45,266 nucleotides of DNA, taken from Acidobacteriota bacterium (lineage in GTDB: Bacteria; Acidobacteriota; Vicinamibacteria; Vicinamibacterales; UBA2999). A program made the position numbers and the translations under genes. Positions 1-10,098 of this stretch are shown in pieces. The stretch covers positions 1 through 45,266 of the forward strand of contig JACPPO010000089.1 in assembly GCA_016190945.1 (NCBI GenBank), written 5' to 3'. Below the pieces are notes generated by a model. It made no database searches. It worked only from the letters and a program-made list of their open reading frames with translations, and was not told the DNA's origin. Position 1 is the stretch's first letter; each line of letters opens with the position of its first letter.

Positions 1-682
1 GATGGCGAATTCCCTGAAGCCGGCCTCCCGGACAAGCGCGTCAGGCTTCGCTTCCAGCAGAGCACCAGCGATTCAACCCGTCCACAGATCGATCTTCTCC
101 TTCGCTGCAGCGGGCACCTCCTTCTGCACGAGGATGTCCGCGATCTGCAGGCGGCCCCCCGACTTCGGCACGCGCGCCATTTCCCGAAGCGCTGTTCGCC
201 TGTCTGGCATCAGGTTGAGGACGCCGCTGAAAATGACCACGTCGGCTCAGCCGCCTGCACCGGCAGCGCTTCGCCGTAGCCTTCACGAAACTCCGCGTTG
301 CTCAGCCCGGCTCCCGCGGCGGCGGCGCGGGCCTTCTCGAGCATGGAGAGCGTCATACCTACCCCGACCACCTGGCCGTCGGGCCTCACCATGCGCGCCG
401 CAGTGAGACTGTCAATGCCGCGCCGGCCCCGACCTCCACCACTCGCTCGCCGGGCTGCAACGGACCCAGAGACAACGGATTGCCGGTGCCAGCAAACGAT
501 TCAATGGAGGCGTCGGGCACTCCCTCCAGCCACTCGTCCGCGTGGCCGAGGAGCGCAGCCAACGGGCGTTCGGTGTGAAAGTGAAATCCGCGGTGCGGGT
601 CGCGCGCCACGACTTCCCACTCGTCACGGATGGCGGCGCGCAGCAGGTCACCATCGAGTTGGGGGAGCGTAAAGGTGGACAT
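1..682 (-). pseudogene. ArsM-like SAM methyltransferase, candidate selenoprotein, frameshifted and cut by window edge
   Basis: A class I SAM-dependent methyltransferase of the arsenite-methyltransferase type, read from ATG at 682. Visible parts are an N-terminal segment, the SAM-binding motif VVEVGAGAG, the acidic-loop region GQVVGVGMTLSMLEKAR, and VIFSGVLNLMPD. The frame slips by one base near 420 (inside GAGAGIDSL) and again near 247 (before ADVVIFSG). Restoring one base at each gives a continuous family-like protein. At 73-75 an in-frame TGA lies in WTG-x-IAGALLEA, where relatives carry a conserved cysteine. A SECIS-like hairpin follows, so the TGA may encode selenocysteine. The frameshifts could be real decay or assembly errors. 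The C-terminus lies beyond the window. The substrate (arsenite or another metalloid) is inferred from family resemblance only. Confidence 0.6.
45..63 (-). promoter_or_regulatory. SECIS-like hairpin after TGA of ArsM-like gene
   Basis: On the minus strand a stem with single-base bulges (GC-TC-GCT against AGC-GA-GC, one bulged U and one bulged A) is capped by the loop GGA. It starts 17 nt after the in-frame TGA at 73-75. Bacterial SECIS elements usually have a G in the first two loop positions and begin 16-37 nt after UGA. A bulged U is also present in the E. coli fdhF element. This is the weakest of the four hairpins because of its bulges. Confidence 0.4.
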
Positions 683-797
683 GGTCCAATCCAGCGCGCG
701 GGCCCGGCGTGGAAAGCGTCGCTGCTCGCGCGACCGCCCAGACGAACAGTACCAGCACGCCAAGCCCGACGATCCACCAGAGCCACATCCACGCCAT
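648..797 (-). CDS. small membrane protein, possibly a truncated SHOCT-type protein
   Basis: A 49-residue frame beginning MAWMWLWWIVGLGVLVLFVW, with one hydrophobic segment at about residues 4-24 and then a short polar tail. A purine-rich stretch GAGGTGA lies about 13 nt before the ATG. It overlaps the start of the downstream methyltransferase by 35 nt. The tryptophan-rich start followed by one membrane helix resembles small proteins that normally continue into a C-terminal SHOCT domain. No such domain remains here, so the gene may have been cut short by the neighbouring methyltransferase. Function unknown. Confidence 0.4.
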   Translation of the reverse strand: MAWMWLWWIVGLGVLVLFVWAVARAATLSTPGPRAGLDHVHLYAPPTRW

Positions 798-921
798 GTG
801 CGATCCGAAGTCACCTCACATACGGACAACCCTTCTTGAACATAGTCATATTGTGCCTCGTTACGTCAAGCGATCGAGTGATTGCCTCCAGGCCGGGACG
901 GGAGCGCGGCGCTGGCGCTGG

Positions 922-2559
922 CTAGAACCAGTGATGAAGCCACCACTGCTCGAATGTCACCTTGCCCCAGTGCCACAGACGCCCGGGCGGGAACATCCGG
1001 ACGTGCGGATCCGGCTCGGCGTAAAAGCGGCCGCTGGCGAAACCGGCCTTACCGTCGCCGAGCTCGATCCAGCAGGAGCCGTTCCCATCGAACGACGCTC
1101 GAGGCTGATGCCCACCGACCTCGGACGCGATCTGTGCAGCGACGACCTTGGCCTCGGCGTGGGCGAACACCCCTGCCTTCGGGAGCATCTTGCCGTTGGG
1201 CAGCCGGATGCTTGTGATGTCGCCGATGGCGAACACGCCCTCATGTTCAGTACGGAGAGTCTGCGGGTCGGCATGGATCCACCCCGATATGCCGACTAAC
1301 CCGGACGACCGAACAACCTCTGGCGCCCGATGGGGAGGCACTCCAAGGAGAAGGTCCACCTGCGTCGCGGAACCGTTGGAGGCGACGATCTCCCTCCGCT
1401 CGGGCCGCAGCTTCTCGAAGGTGTAAAGGGGGTGGTAGTGGATCCCACGCGCGCCAAGCATGCCAGCAATGGCTTCCCCAACCGCCGCTCCGGCGACCGG
1501 CATGGGCTGATGCTCAGGCGTGAAGAGATGGATCTCGGCCTTGTCCCGTATCCTCCTCTTGCGGCAAAACGCCTCAACGAGGAAGGCGGCCTCGTAGGGT
1601 GCCGCCGGGCACTTGAACGGCATGGAGGGGATGAAAACCCCGATGCTGCCGCCGCTGAACGCCTCCAGCGCGGCGTGAATTCTCTTGCTGCCCTCCAGGT
1701 CATAGAGGTTATAGGCCATGTCGTCGAAGCCCGCCACCGTGTCGGGCGCGAGTTGGGCGCCGAGCGAGACGACCAAGTAGTCGAAATCGAACGTCCTGGA
1801 CCGTGTCCGTACGACCTTGCGGCCGAGGTCAATCTCTTCGATGTCGTCCCGATGAAACTCGACGCCCTGATCGGCTAATCGTCCGAGCGGACGACGGATC
1901 TGGTGGTCCTGCCGCTGTCCCACCATGAGCCAGAGCAGGGAAGACGAAAACAGGTGGTCCGGCAGACGGTCGATCAGCACGACCCGGTGTTCTCTCGCGA
2001 GCCGCCGGCGGAGGTGGTATGCGGCCACGAGCCCTCCGGTACCACCTCCCAGAATGACGATGCGGGCGGCCTTGAATGAGGCTCGGCGCAGGATCGACCG
2101 TTCGGCGGACTTGGCCGCCGGCTGCTGTTCCACGGGTTCCCGGTAGAGTCCCGCGATGGCCTTGGTGTACCCGGCTTCGTCGAACTCGTTCTCCGAAAAG
2201 AGGACCGTGCCGTCGCGTCCGACGAGGATGTTGCAGGGCACCCAGCCGTTGGTGAGCTGCCGGAACAACACGCCGTCCGCATCAGGCACCACCGGACAAG
2301 CGAGGCCGAACCTCGCTTTCCACGCGTCACACGACTCCGTTGTCTCCAAGGCGCCTACGCAGACAACCTCGAAGCCCCGGGGTGCGAAACGATCGACTAC
2401 GCGGCCAATGGCAGGAGCCTCCTGCCGGCAGGTCAGTCACTGAGCCTTCCAGAACACGATGAGCACTCCGTCGGTGCCGTTGACCGGCAGGCCCGCGTCA
2501 CGCACGGCGATGCGCGCCCCTTTCGGGATGCCCTTAGATGCGCCATCAAGAACTTTCAT
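922..2559 (-). CDS. thioredoxin-like / sulfide:quinone oxidoreductase-type flavoprotein fusion, candidate selenoprotein (U41)
   Basis: Read through one in-frame TGA (2437-2439), this is a 545-residue protein. Residues 1 to about 145 form a TlpA/AhpC-like thioredoxin domain with VLIVFWKAQ-U-LTCRQEAPA, so TGA takes the first cysteine position of the redox motif (U41-x-x-C44), and later VPCNILVGRDG. Residues from about 165 form an FAD-dependent oxidoreductase of the SQR/flavocytochrome c sulfide dehydrogenase type: GGGTGG nucleotide-binding motif at 171-176, KCPAAPYE with a family cysteine at about 317, the FAD-binding segment VFAIGDITSIRLPNGKMLPK, and an aromatic C-terminus WWLHHWF. The ATG at 2559 has GGAGG five bases upstream. 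A rhodanese fragment lies just upstream, which suggests sulfide or polysulfide oxidation linked to a selenothiol relay. The function of the fused form is inference. Without recoding, the gene would be split, with the FAD part lacking a good start. Confidence 0.8.
2410..2426 (-). promoter_or_regulatory. SECIS-like hairpin after TGA of the thioredoxin-SQR gene
   Basis: A perfect 7-bp stem GGCAGGA/TCCTGCC is closed by the loop GGC on the minus strand. The loop begins 17 nt after the in-frame TGA at 2437-2439 and starts with G, matching the usual bacterial SECIS rules for loop base and distance. Confidence 0.65.
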
Positions 2560-2643
2560 CTGCCTCCGCGCTTTCCGCGAATTGCTACGTGGGCCTCGTC
2601 GGTTCTCACCCGTGCGCCACAACCCGCTCGAGCAGACTCCGCA

Positions 2644-2910
2644 TCATGACGATGCCTCCCCTTCCACAACTTCAAAGCCGCGCTGCTTCCATTGCCACAG
2701 GCTTTCGTCAAGGCGAAGCGCCCGGAAGCCGTGGTCCCTGAGCATCTGAACGGCGTCGATCGCGATGACGCAATACGACCCCCGGCAGTACGTGACGACT
2801 TCACGATCGGTTGGGATCTCGCCGAGTCGCCTCTTGAGCTCGGCAATCAGCACCGACAGGGCCCCGGGGATGTCGCAGAGGTCGGGTCGAAGGTATTCGA
2901 CGGTCCGCCC
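2644..2910 (-). pseudogene. rhodanese-domain fragment (5'-truncated)
   Basis: The frame encodes TVEYLRPDLCDIPGAL and then EVVTYCRGSYCVIAIDAVQ, a rhodanese (sulfurtransferase) domain with the active-site loop CRGSYC. An in-frame TAG at 2911-2913 precedes it and there is no good start codon before the GTG at 2853. In relatives this domain often follows an ArsR-type DNA-binding domain, which is absent here. The break falls in a GTAGGGGCGGACC string (2902-2914), a sequence I recognise from dispersed bacterial repeats. It lies 84 bp upstream of the SQR-type gene on the same strand. Probably a remnant of a sulfur-responsive regulator fusion, though it might be translated from the internal GTG. Confidence 0.65.
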
Positions 2911-2927
2911 CTACAAAGGCATGGAGC

Positions 2928-3257
2928 CTAAGGCTGTTGCGCCGGTACCTGTGGTGCCTCTGGTGCCTGCGCCGGTGCCTGTGGTGCCGCCTGCGGCGCG
3001 CGGCCGCCGACGACCGAGCCTGGTCCGCGCTGGCCGAGAATACCAAGGATCACGGCGCCGACAATGAACAGCACCGCGCCGATCGCGGTCGCTCGCGACA
3101 GCACGGTCGCGCCGCTGCGCGCGCCAAACGCCGCCTGGCTGCCGCCACCGCCAAAGGCGCTGGCAATGTCGCCCCCCTTGCCCTGCTGCAGCAGAATCAC
3201 CAGCATGAGCACGAGGCAGACGAGCACGTAAAGAACCGTTGTCAGGTAGTACAGCAT
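2928..3257 (-). CDS. secG: preprotein translocase subunit SecG
   Basis: A 109-residue membrane protein: first helix at about residues 3-24 (LTTVLYVLVCLVLMLVILLQ), the SecG signature QQGKGGDIASAFGGGGSQAAFG, second helix at about 55-75, and an Ala/Pro/Gln-rich cytoplasmic tail. SecG assists SecYE in protein export across the inner membrane. The low-complexity PQAPAQAPEAPQVPAQQ tail is longer than in enterobacterial SecG. The gene lies on the same strand as, and downstream of, tpiA-pgk-gap, an arrangement known from many bacteria. It has its own -10-like sequence upstream. Confidence 0.93.
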   Translation of the reverse strand: MLYYLTTVLYVLVCLVLMLVILLQQGKGGDIASAFGGGGSQAAFGARSGATVLSRATAIGAVLFIVGAVILGILGQRGPGSVVGGRAPQAAPQAPAQAPEAPQVPAQQP

Positions 3258-3284
3258 CTCATTGGCCTGCGTGTAGAAGGCACC

Positions 3285-3290
3285 ATTATA
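3285..3290 (-). promoter_or_regulatory. -10 element of the secG promoter
   Basis: A perfect TATAAT on the minus strand, 27 nt before the secG ATG. No convincing -35 hexamer is visible; TG directly precedes the hexamer. Confidence 0.45.
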
Positions 3291-3365
3291 CAGCCTAGAC
3301 CGGAAGTCCGCTGAAGCTGACCTCCAGCCAGCAGTGGGCTAGCCCACTACCCTCCAGCCAGCATT

Positions 3366-3527
3366 GGACCGCTGTACGGCTCGTTAGGAGAATCTTGTAC
3401 TCGTTATCTGAAGAAGCCGTATAGCGGTCCTGGCGCGCGGAGCGCGCCAAAAGAGACCGGCCAACCAGTCACGGGCTCGCTGCCACCCTGGCGAGATGGT
3501 CGGGATATCAAGGGCAGAGCCCGTGAC
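3366..3527 (-). repeat. three-hairpin intergenic repeat, copy A
   Basis: Read on the minus strand, three hairpins follow the tpiA stop. Hairpin 1 has an 11-bp stem (GTCACGGGCTC, 3517-3527, with 3468-3478) and carries CCCTTGATATCCCG in its loop. Hairpin 2 is GGCGCGC-TCC-GCGCGCC (3432-3448). Hairpin 3 is a 16-bp arm GGACCGCTATACGGCT (3415-3430) pairing with 3366-3381 with one mismatch. The same modules, in the same order, occur at 14561 and 31919. Hairpin 1 sits four bases after tpiA and could also end its transcription. Confidence 0.75.
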
Positions 3528-3530
3528 TCC

Positions 3531-4310
3531 TTAGTCGGCTCGCGCAGCGTCCCGACCGCGGCTCCGCATCACGATCTCCAGGAAGCGCCGGACATCCAGG
3601 CTCGCGCCACCCACCAGCGCGCCGTCCACGTCCGGCTGTGCGATCAGATCCGCAATGTTCTCCGGCTTCACGCTGCCGCCGTAGATGACGTGGCAGAGCT
3701 CAGCCGCATCCGGACCGAACCACTGGTGCAGCCGCTTCCGGATGTGACCGTGTGCCTCGCCCGCCTGCGCGGCGGTCGCGTTGCGGCCGGTCCCGATCGC
3801 CCAGACGGGCTCGTAGGCAATCACGAGCTGGCCGATCTGGTCCGAGGTGAGCGCGCCGAGCCCGTGGCGGATCTGCCGGTCGAGCAGGTCGAACGTCTCG
3901 TTGCGCTCGCGCTCGTCGAGCGTTTCGCCGATGCAGGCAATCGGGACCAGCCCGGCGGCGAATGCGGCGGCGACCTTCTGGTTCACGGTCGTGTCGGTCT
4001 CCCCGAACAGGCTGCGCCGTTCGGAGTGCCCGAGGATGACGTACGCCGCGCCGGCCTCCCGAATCATCGACGCGCTGACCTCGCCCGTAAAGGCGCCCTC
4101 GCGTTCCCAGTACACGTCCTGTGCCGCAATGCCCACTTTGCTGTTGCGCGCCGCCTCGGCGGCAGCATGCAGCGCTGTAAAGGGCGGCGCCAGCACAATC
4201 TCCACGCCCTCGACGTCCTTCACGAGGGCGCGCAGCTCTTTGACGTACTTCACGGCCTCCGCGACCGTTTTGTACATTTTCCAGTTGCCGGCGATAAATG
4301 GAATTCGCAT
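3531..4310 (-). CDS. tpiA: triosephosphate isomerase
   Basis: A 259-residue TIM barrel that interconverts dihydroxyacetone phosphate and glyceraldehyde 3-phosphate in glycolysis and gluconeogenesis. Motifs are GNWKMYKTV (substrate-binding Asn and Lys), ILGHSERR with the electrophilic His, VIAYEPVWAIGTG with the catalytic Glu, and the phosphate-binding IYGGSVKPENI and DGALVGGASL. Length is normal for the family. It follows pgk by 67 bp, a gap holding a CAAAGGTCAA hairpin, and completes a gap-pgk-tpiA-secG cluster. Confidence 0.97.
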   Translation of the reverse strand: MRIPFIAGNWKMYKTVAEAVKYVKELRALVKDVEGVEIVLAPPFTALHAAAEAARNSKVGIAAQDVYWEREGAFTGEVSASMIREAGAAYVILGHSERRSLFGETDTTVNQKVAAAFAAGLVPIACIGETLDERERNETFDLLDRQIRHGLGALTSDQIGQLVIAYEPVWAIGTGRNATAAQAGEAHGHIRKRLHQWFGPDAAELCHVIYGGSVKPENIADLIAQPDVDGALVGGASLDVRRFLEIVMRSRGRDAARAD

Positions 4311-4333
4311 AGAGAACTCTGTAAGTCAAAAGG

Positions 4334-4376
4334 CAAAGGTCAAAGGGTAAATGGCGCCGACACGACTTGACCTTTG
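4334..4376. repeat. small inverted repeat between pgk and tpiA
   Basis: CAAAGGTCAA (4334-4343) and its exact complement TTGACCTTTG (4367-4376) can form a 10-bp stem. A further GTGACCTTTGACC follows at 4381. It lies directly after the pgk stop on the minus strand. A similar AAGTTCAAAG/CTTTGAACTT pair lies between the two tRNA genes. It may be an intercistronic processing or attenuation structure. Confidence 0.5.
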
Positions 4377-4377
4377 A

Positions 4378-6587
<2,210 letters not shown>

Positions 6588-6630
6588 TCACGTCCTCCCT
6601 AGTGCGCGCACCAGGCTCGCAGAACGTCAA

Positions 6631-6661
6631 ATTGTACCCGACGCGCCTTGAACGGAGCCAA
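6631..6661 (-). promoter_or_regulatory. possible promoter of gap-pgk-tpiA
   Basis: On the minus strand TTGGCT and TACAAT are separated by 19 bp, with the start codon of gap 44 nt further on. Spacing is slightly long. It overlaps the oppositely directed waaA promoter. Confidence 0.4.
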
Positions 6662-6676
6662 TCGCGGCGTTATACT
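6648..6676 (+). promoter_or_regulatory. sigma-70-type promoter of the LPS operon
   Basis: TTGAAC and TATACT are separated by exactly 17 bp, 37 nt before the waaA GTG start. It overlaps the reverse-direction gap promoter, so polymerase binding at the two may exclude each other. Confidence 0.65.
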
Positions 6677-6713
6677 TCAACGATTGTAAGGCCCACATTT
6701 CCCACTATTTAGC

Positions 6714-8048
6714 GTGTATCTCCTTTATAGCTTCGTCACGCTGCTGACGCTCGTGGCCCTGTCTCCGTACTTCGTGTACCAGGCGCTGCGCCACGACAAG
6801 TACGTCGGCAGCCTGGGGCAGCGGCTCGGCTACCTGCCGGTGTCCCTGAACCTCGATGGCGACGACTCGATCTGGGTCCACGCCGTGTCGGTGGGCGAGG
6901 TGCTCGCCGCCCGGTCGCTCATTTCGGAGCTGCGCCGCCGCTACCCGCGGCTGCGTCTGTTTCTGTCGACGACGACGCGTGCCGGGCAGCAGCTGGCGCG
7001 GCGAAGCGTGACCGATGTCGACGGCGTGTTTTATTTTCCCTTCGACTGGACGTTCACGGCGCGGCGCACGCTAGCGCGGGTCAAGCCGCGGCTTTTCGTG
7101 ATGATCGAAACGGAGATCTGGCCGAACCTGCTGCGCGAGTGTCGGCGCCGGGGCGTCCGCACCGTCCTGGTGAACGGGCGGATCTCCTATCGGTCGTTTC
7201 CGCGATACCGGCTGATCCGGCCGTTTTTCCGCCGCGTCCTCGCCGATGTCGATCGCTTCTGCGTCCAGGGCGCCGAGGCGGCCAGACGCCTCGCGCAGCT
7301 TGGCGCCGACCCCGCGCGCATCACAGTGACGGGCAGTCTGAAATTCGATTCGCTCGATGTCATTCCCACGCCCGGCCGCGGCCGCGAACGCGTACTGCGA
7401 TTTTTCCGGATGTCCTCGAACCGGCCTGTCCTGGTTGCGGGCAGCACGCTCAGAGGCGAGGAAGAGCTGATCGTCCGCGCGTTCAACCGGCTGCGGACGA
7501 GCGGCAGTAACGCACTGCTCGTGCTGGCGGCGCGCCATCCCGAACGGTTCGCGGAAGTCGAGCGTCTGTGCCGCCAGGAAGGGCTCTCGACTATCCGCCG
7601 GACCGAATTGGCGATCGACGCCGAGCCTCGTGCTGACGCCGTCGTGCTCGACACCATCGGCGAGCTCGCGGAGGTCTATCAGGTTGCGACCCTCGTCTTC
7701 GTGGGCGGGAGCCTGGTGCGCGCGGGCGGCCACAACATCCTCGAGCCGGCGATGTTCGGCAAGCCCATCGTGTTCGGACCCCATATGGAGAACTTCGCGG
7801 AGATTGCGGAGACATTTCTGGCCAATCACGCCGCCGTCCAGCTGCGGTCCTGGCGCGAACTGGACGCCGTAATCCTGGGCCTGATGGGGGATCCGGTCCG
7901 CCGCGCGCGGCTCGGGGCCGCCGCGCGGGCGCTGGTCGAGGCCAATCGAGGCGCCAAGGACAGGACCCTGTCGGTCGTCGCCGAAGTGTTGCCGCCGCGG
8001 GACCGCGAGCACTTCGCCGTGGTCCGTCCCTTTCGCGTGATCCATTGA
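6714..8048 (+). CDS. waaA: 3-deoxy-D-manno-octulosonic acid (Kdo) transferase
   Basis: A 444-residue GT-B glycosyltransferase that adds Kdo from CMP-Kdo to the lipid A precursor at the cytoplasmic face of the inner membrane. An N-terminal membrane anchor (LLYSFVTLLTLVALSPYFVY) is followed by IWVHAVSVGEVLAARSLI, STTTRAGQQ, FPFDWTFTARRTL, MIETEIWPNLL, VLVNGRIS, and the C-terminal donor-site motifs FVGGSLVRAGGHNILEPA and GPHMENFAE. Starts with GTG. First gene of an operon in which nearly all genes overlap. Whether one or several Kdo residues are added cannot be told. Confidence 0.95.
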   Translation: MYLLYSFVTLLTLVALSPYFVYQALRHDKYVGSLGQRLGYLPVSLNLDGDDSIWVHAVSVGEVLAARSLISELRRRYPRLRLFLSTTTRAGQQLARRSVTDVDGVFYFPFDWTFTARRTLARVKPRLFVMIETEIWPNLLRECRRRGVRTVLVNGRISYRSFPRYRLIRPFFRRVLADVDRFCVQGAEAARRLAQLGADPARITVTGSLKFDSLDVIPTPGRGRERVLRFFRMSSNRPVLVAGSTLRGEEELIVRAFNRLRTSGSNALLVLAARHPERFAEVERLCRQEGLSTIRRTELAIDAEPRADAVVLDTIGELAEVYQVATLVFVGGSLVRAGGHNILEPAMFGKPIVFGPHMENFAEIAETFLANHAAVQLRSWRELDAVILGLMGDPVRRARLGAAARALVEANRGAKDRTLSVVAEVLPPRDREHFAVVRPFRVIH

Positions 8049-9154
8049 GCCTGCTGAGCGGCCTGTACGGGCGCGCGGCGCGATTTCGCCGCGCGTGGTA
8101 CGGCCGGCATCCGGATCGCACGCGGCAGCTCGCCCAGCCGGTCATCAGCGTGGGCAACCTGGTCCTCGGCGGCAGCGGAAAGACGCCCGTTGTCTCGACC
8201 ATTGCCAGGCTCCTCCTCGCCGCGGGCGAACGTCCCGTCATTCTCAGCCGTGGCTACGGCCGCCTCCGCAAGGCCGATGGGGTCGTTGTCGTGAGCGATG
8301 GCCGCGAGGTCCTGGCGCCGACGCCGCAATCAGGCGATGAGCCCCAGATGCTGGCGCGAGCGCTTCCCGGTGTCCCGGTTCTGGTGTCTCCCGATCGGTA
8401 TCTGGCGGGATGTCTCGCCGAACGGACGTTCGGATGCACCGTGCATCTACTGGACGACGGGTTTCAGCATGTGCAACTGGCGCGCGACATCAACTTGCTG
8501 GTGGTATCGAAGGCCGACTTGGACGAGCGTCTGCTGCCATCGGGACGATTGCGGGAGCCGCTGGGAGCTGCCGCGGCCGCCGATGCCCTGCTCGTCTCCG
8601 GCGGCGAAGAAGACGCCGCCGCCGTCGCCGCCAGGCTCGGAGCCAAACCGCTGTTTCACATGACGCCCCGCTACGACCAGCCACGGCTTGTGGAACCGTT
8701 TGGCGCCCCGCTTCCAGCGTCCGTCGGACGCCGGACAGTGGCCGTTGCCGGGATTGCCCGCCCGGAGCGTTTCTTCGCCGCCTTGCGTGCGGAAGGCTGG
8801 AACGTGGTCGAGGAGCTGGTGTTTCGCGACCATCACCGGTTTACCTCGCGAGATCTCGAGTCGATTCGGCGGGCTGCGGTCGATGCGAGGGCCGATCTGG
8901 TCCTGGCGACCGAAAAGGACGCCGCGCGGCTGGATTCGCATGTAGCGCGGGCTCGGTCGGGCGACGGCGAACCCGCCTGGGCGTTTCTGCCGCTGCAGGT
9001 TGGCATTGAGCCGACCTTAGCGTTCGCCGCCTGGATGAACGACCAGCTGAGCGCGGCGCGTCGCGACGGTCCGCTGCAGCGGACCGTCCAGGCAGCACTG
9101 GCCGGTCGGGTCGCGCAGCGACCGGACCCCGGCGAAGGCGGGGAGGCCGCGTGA
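8045..9154 (+). CDS. lpxK: tetraacyldisaccharide 4'-kinase
   Basis: A 369-residue membrane-associated kinase that phosphorylates the 4' position of the lipid A disaccharide. The P-loop VISVGNLVLGGSGKTPVV is near residue 35, followed by LSRGYGR, GDEPQMLARALPGVPVLVSPDRY, the signature HLLDDGFQHVQLARDINLLV, and PSGRLREPL. C-terminal FRDHHRFTSRDL and LATEKDAARL fit the family. The TTG start overlaps the waaA stop (TTGA). The last ~25 residues form a polar tail beyond the usual end. Confidence 0.95.
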   Translation: MSLLSGLYGRAARFRRAWYGRHPDRTRQLAQPVISVGNLVLGGSGKTPVVSTIARLLLAAGERPVILSRGYGRLRKADGVVVVSDGREVLAPTPQSGDEPQMLARALPGVPVLVSPDRYLAGCLAERTFGCTVHLLDDGFQHVQLARDINLLVVSKADLDERLLPSGRLREPLGAAAAADALLVSGGEEDAAAVAARLGAKPLFHMTPRYDQPRLVEPFGAPLPASVGRRTVAVAGIARPERFFAALRAEGWNVVEELVFRDHHRFTSRDLESIRRAAVDARADLVLATEKDAARLDSHVARARSGDGEPAWAFLPLQVGIEPTLAFAAWMNDQLSAARRDGPLQRTVQAALAGRVAQRPDPGEGGEAA

Positions 9155-10098
9155 ACGATTTCGTGGTCGAGTGCCGGTATCGGTTCGAGTCGCTCCTGGC
9201 GCGCAGCTTCCGTTGGGTCGTCCCGTACGTGCCGATGACGGGGGTGCGGGCGTTGGGCCGCGCGATGGGCCGGCTGGCGTACATCGCGAACGGGCCCCGC
9301 CGGCGCATCGCGCTCGAGAACCTGGCATACGCATTTCCGGGGCGCACGGGCCAGGAGCAGAGGGCGCTGGCGCGGGCGATGTTCGCGCACTTCGGCGGGC
9401 TGCTCGTCGAGCTGATCAAGTTCGGCACGTACTCGCGCGCACAGATGCTCGCCGCCACCGAAACAGAAGGCGAGGAGCGCTTCCGCCAGGCGCAGGCGCA
9501 GGGACGAGGCGTCCTGTTCTTCACCGGGCATTTCGGGTACTGGGAGATCCACGCCATTGCCCACGCGCTGCGTGCCGATCCGACCTCCGCGCTGGCACGG
9601 CCGCTGGACAACCCGCTGCTCGACGCGATGCTCGAGCAGATACGCACGTGCACGGGCAACATGGTGATTCCCCGCCAGGGCGCGGTACGCAGGATGCTCA
9701 GGGAGCTGGCGGGAGGCCGGGGAATTGCGCTGCTGATCGATCAGCATCTCCACTCCTCTGACGCCGTCTACGTCGGCTTCTTCCGGCGTCCTGCCGCCAC
9801 GACGTCAGCCCTGGCGGCGCTCGCGCTGCGAACGGGCGCGCCCGTGATTCCTGTCTTTGCTCTGCCGCTGCCGCACGGCCGCTATCGTCTCATCTACGAA
9901 CACCCCGTGGATCCACCCCGCGCCGACACGCCGGACGCCGTGCGCGAGTTCACGCAGCGGTGCACCGACGTACTCGAGATGTACGTGCGCCGACATCCGG
10001 ACCTCTGGATGTGGATGCACCGGCGCTGGCGCGATCGGGACGTGCCCGCCGGCATGTCCGCGCTCGATGAGCCGTCCGACGCGGAGGCCGATGTCTGA
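9151..10098 (+). CDS. lysophospholipid / lipid A acyltransferase (LpxL/HtrB family)
   Basis: A 315-residue LpxL-type acyltransferase, expected to add a secondary acyl chain to Kdo-lipid A at the inner membrane. The catalytic HX4E motif is visible in FFTGHFGYWEIHA, followed by ALARPLDNPLLDAMLEQIR, the glycine-rich GGRGIALLIDQH, and a late RRHPDLWMWMHRRWR segment typical of the family. GTG start overlaps the lpxK stop (GTGA) with GGGAGG upstream. Which acyl position or chain length is used cannot be judged, so I give no symbol beyond the family. Confidence 0.9.
   Translation: MNDFVVECRYRFESLLARSFRWVVPYVPMTGVRALGRAMGRLAYIANGPRRRIALENLAYAFPGRTGQEQRALARAMFAHFGGLLVELIKFGTYSRAQMLAATETEGEERFRQAQAQGRGVLFFTGHFGYWEIHAIAHALRADPTSALARPLDNPLLDAMLEQIRTCTGNMVIPRQGAVRRMLRELAGGRGIALLIDQHLHSSDAVYVGFFRRPAATTSALAALALRTGAPVIPVFALPLPHGRYRLIYEHPVDPPRADTPDAVREFTQRCTDVLEMYVRRHPDLWMWMHRRWRDRDVPAGMSALDEPSDAEADV

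Noticed and set aside
2437-2439. TGA as an ordinary nonsense mutation or sequencing error
   Set aside because: It falls at the catalytic Cys position, is followed by a fitting hairpin, and the pattern recurs three more times in other families.
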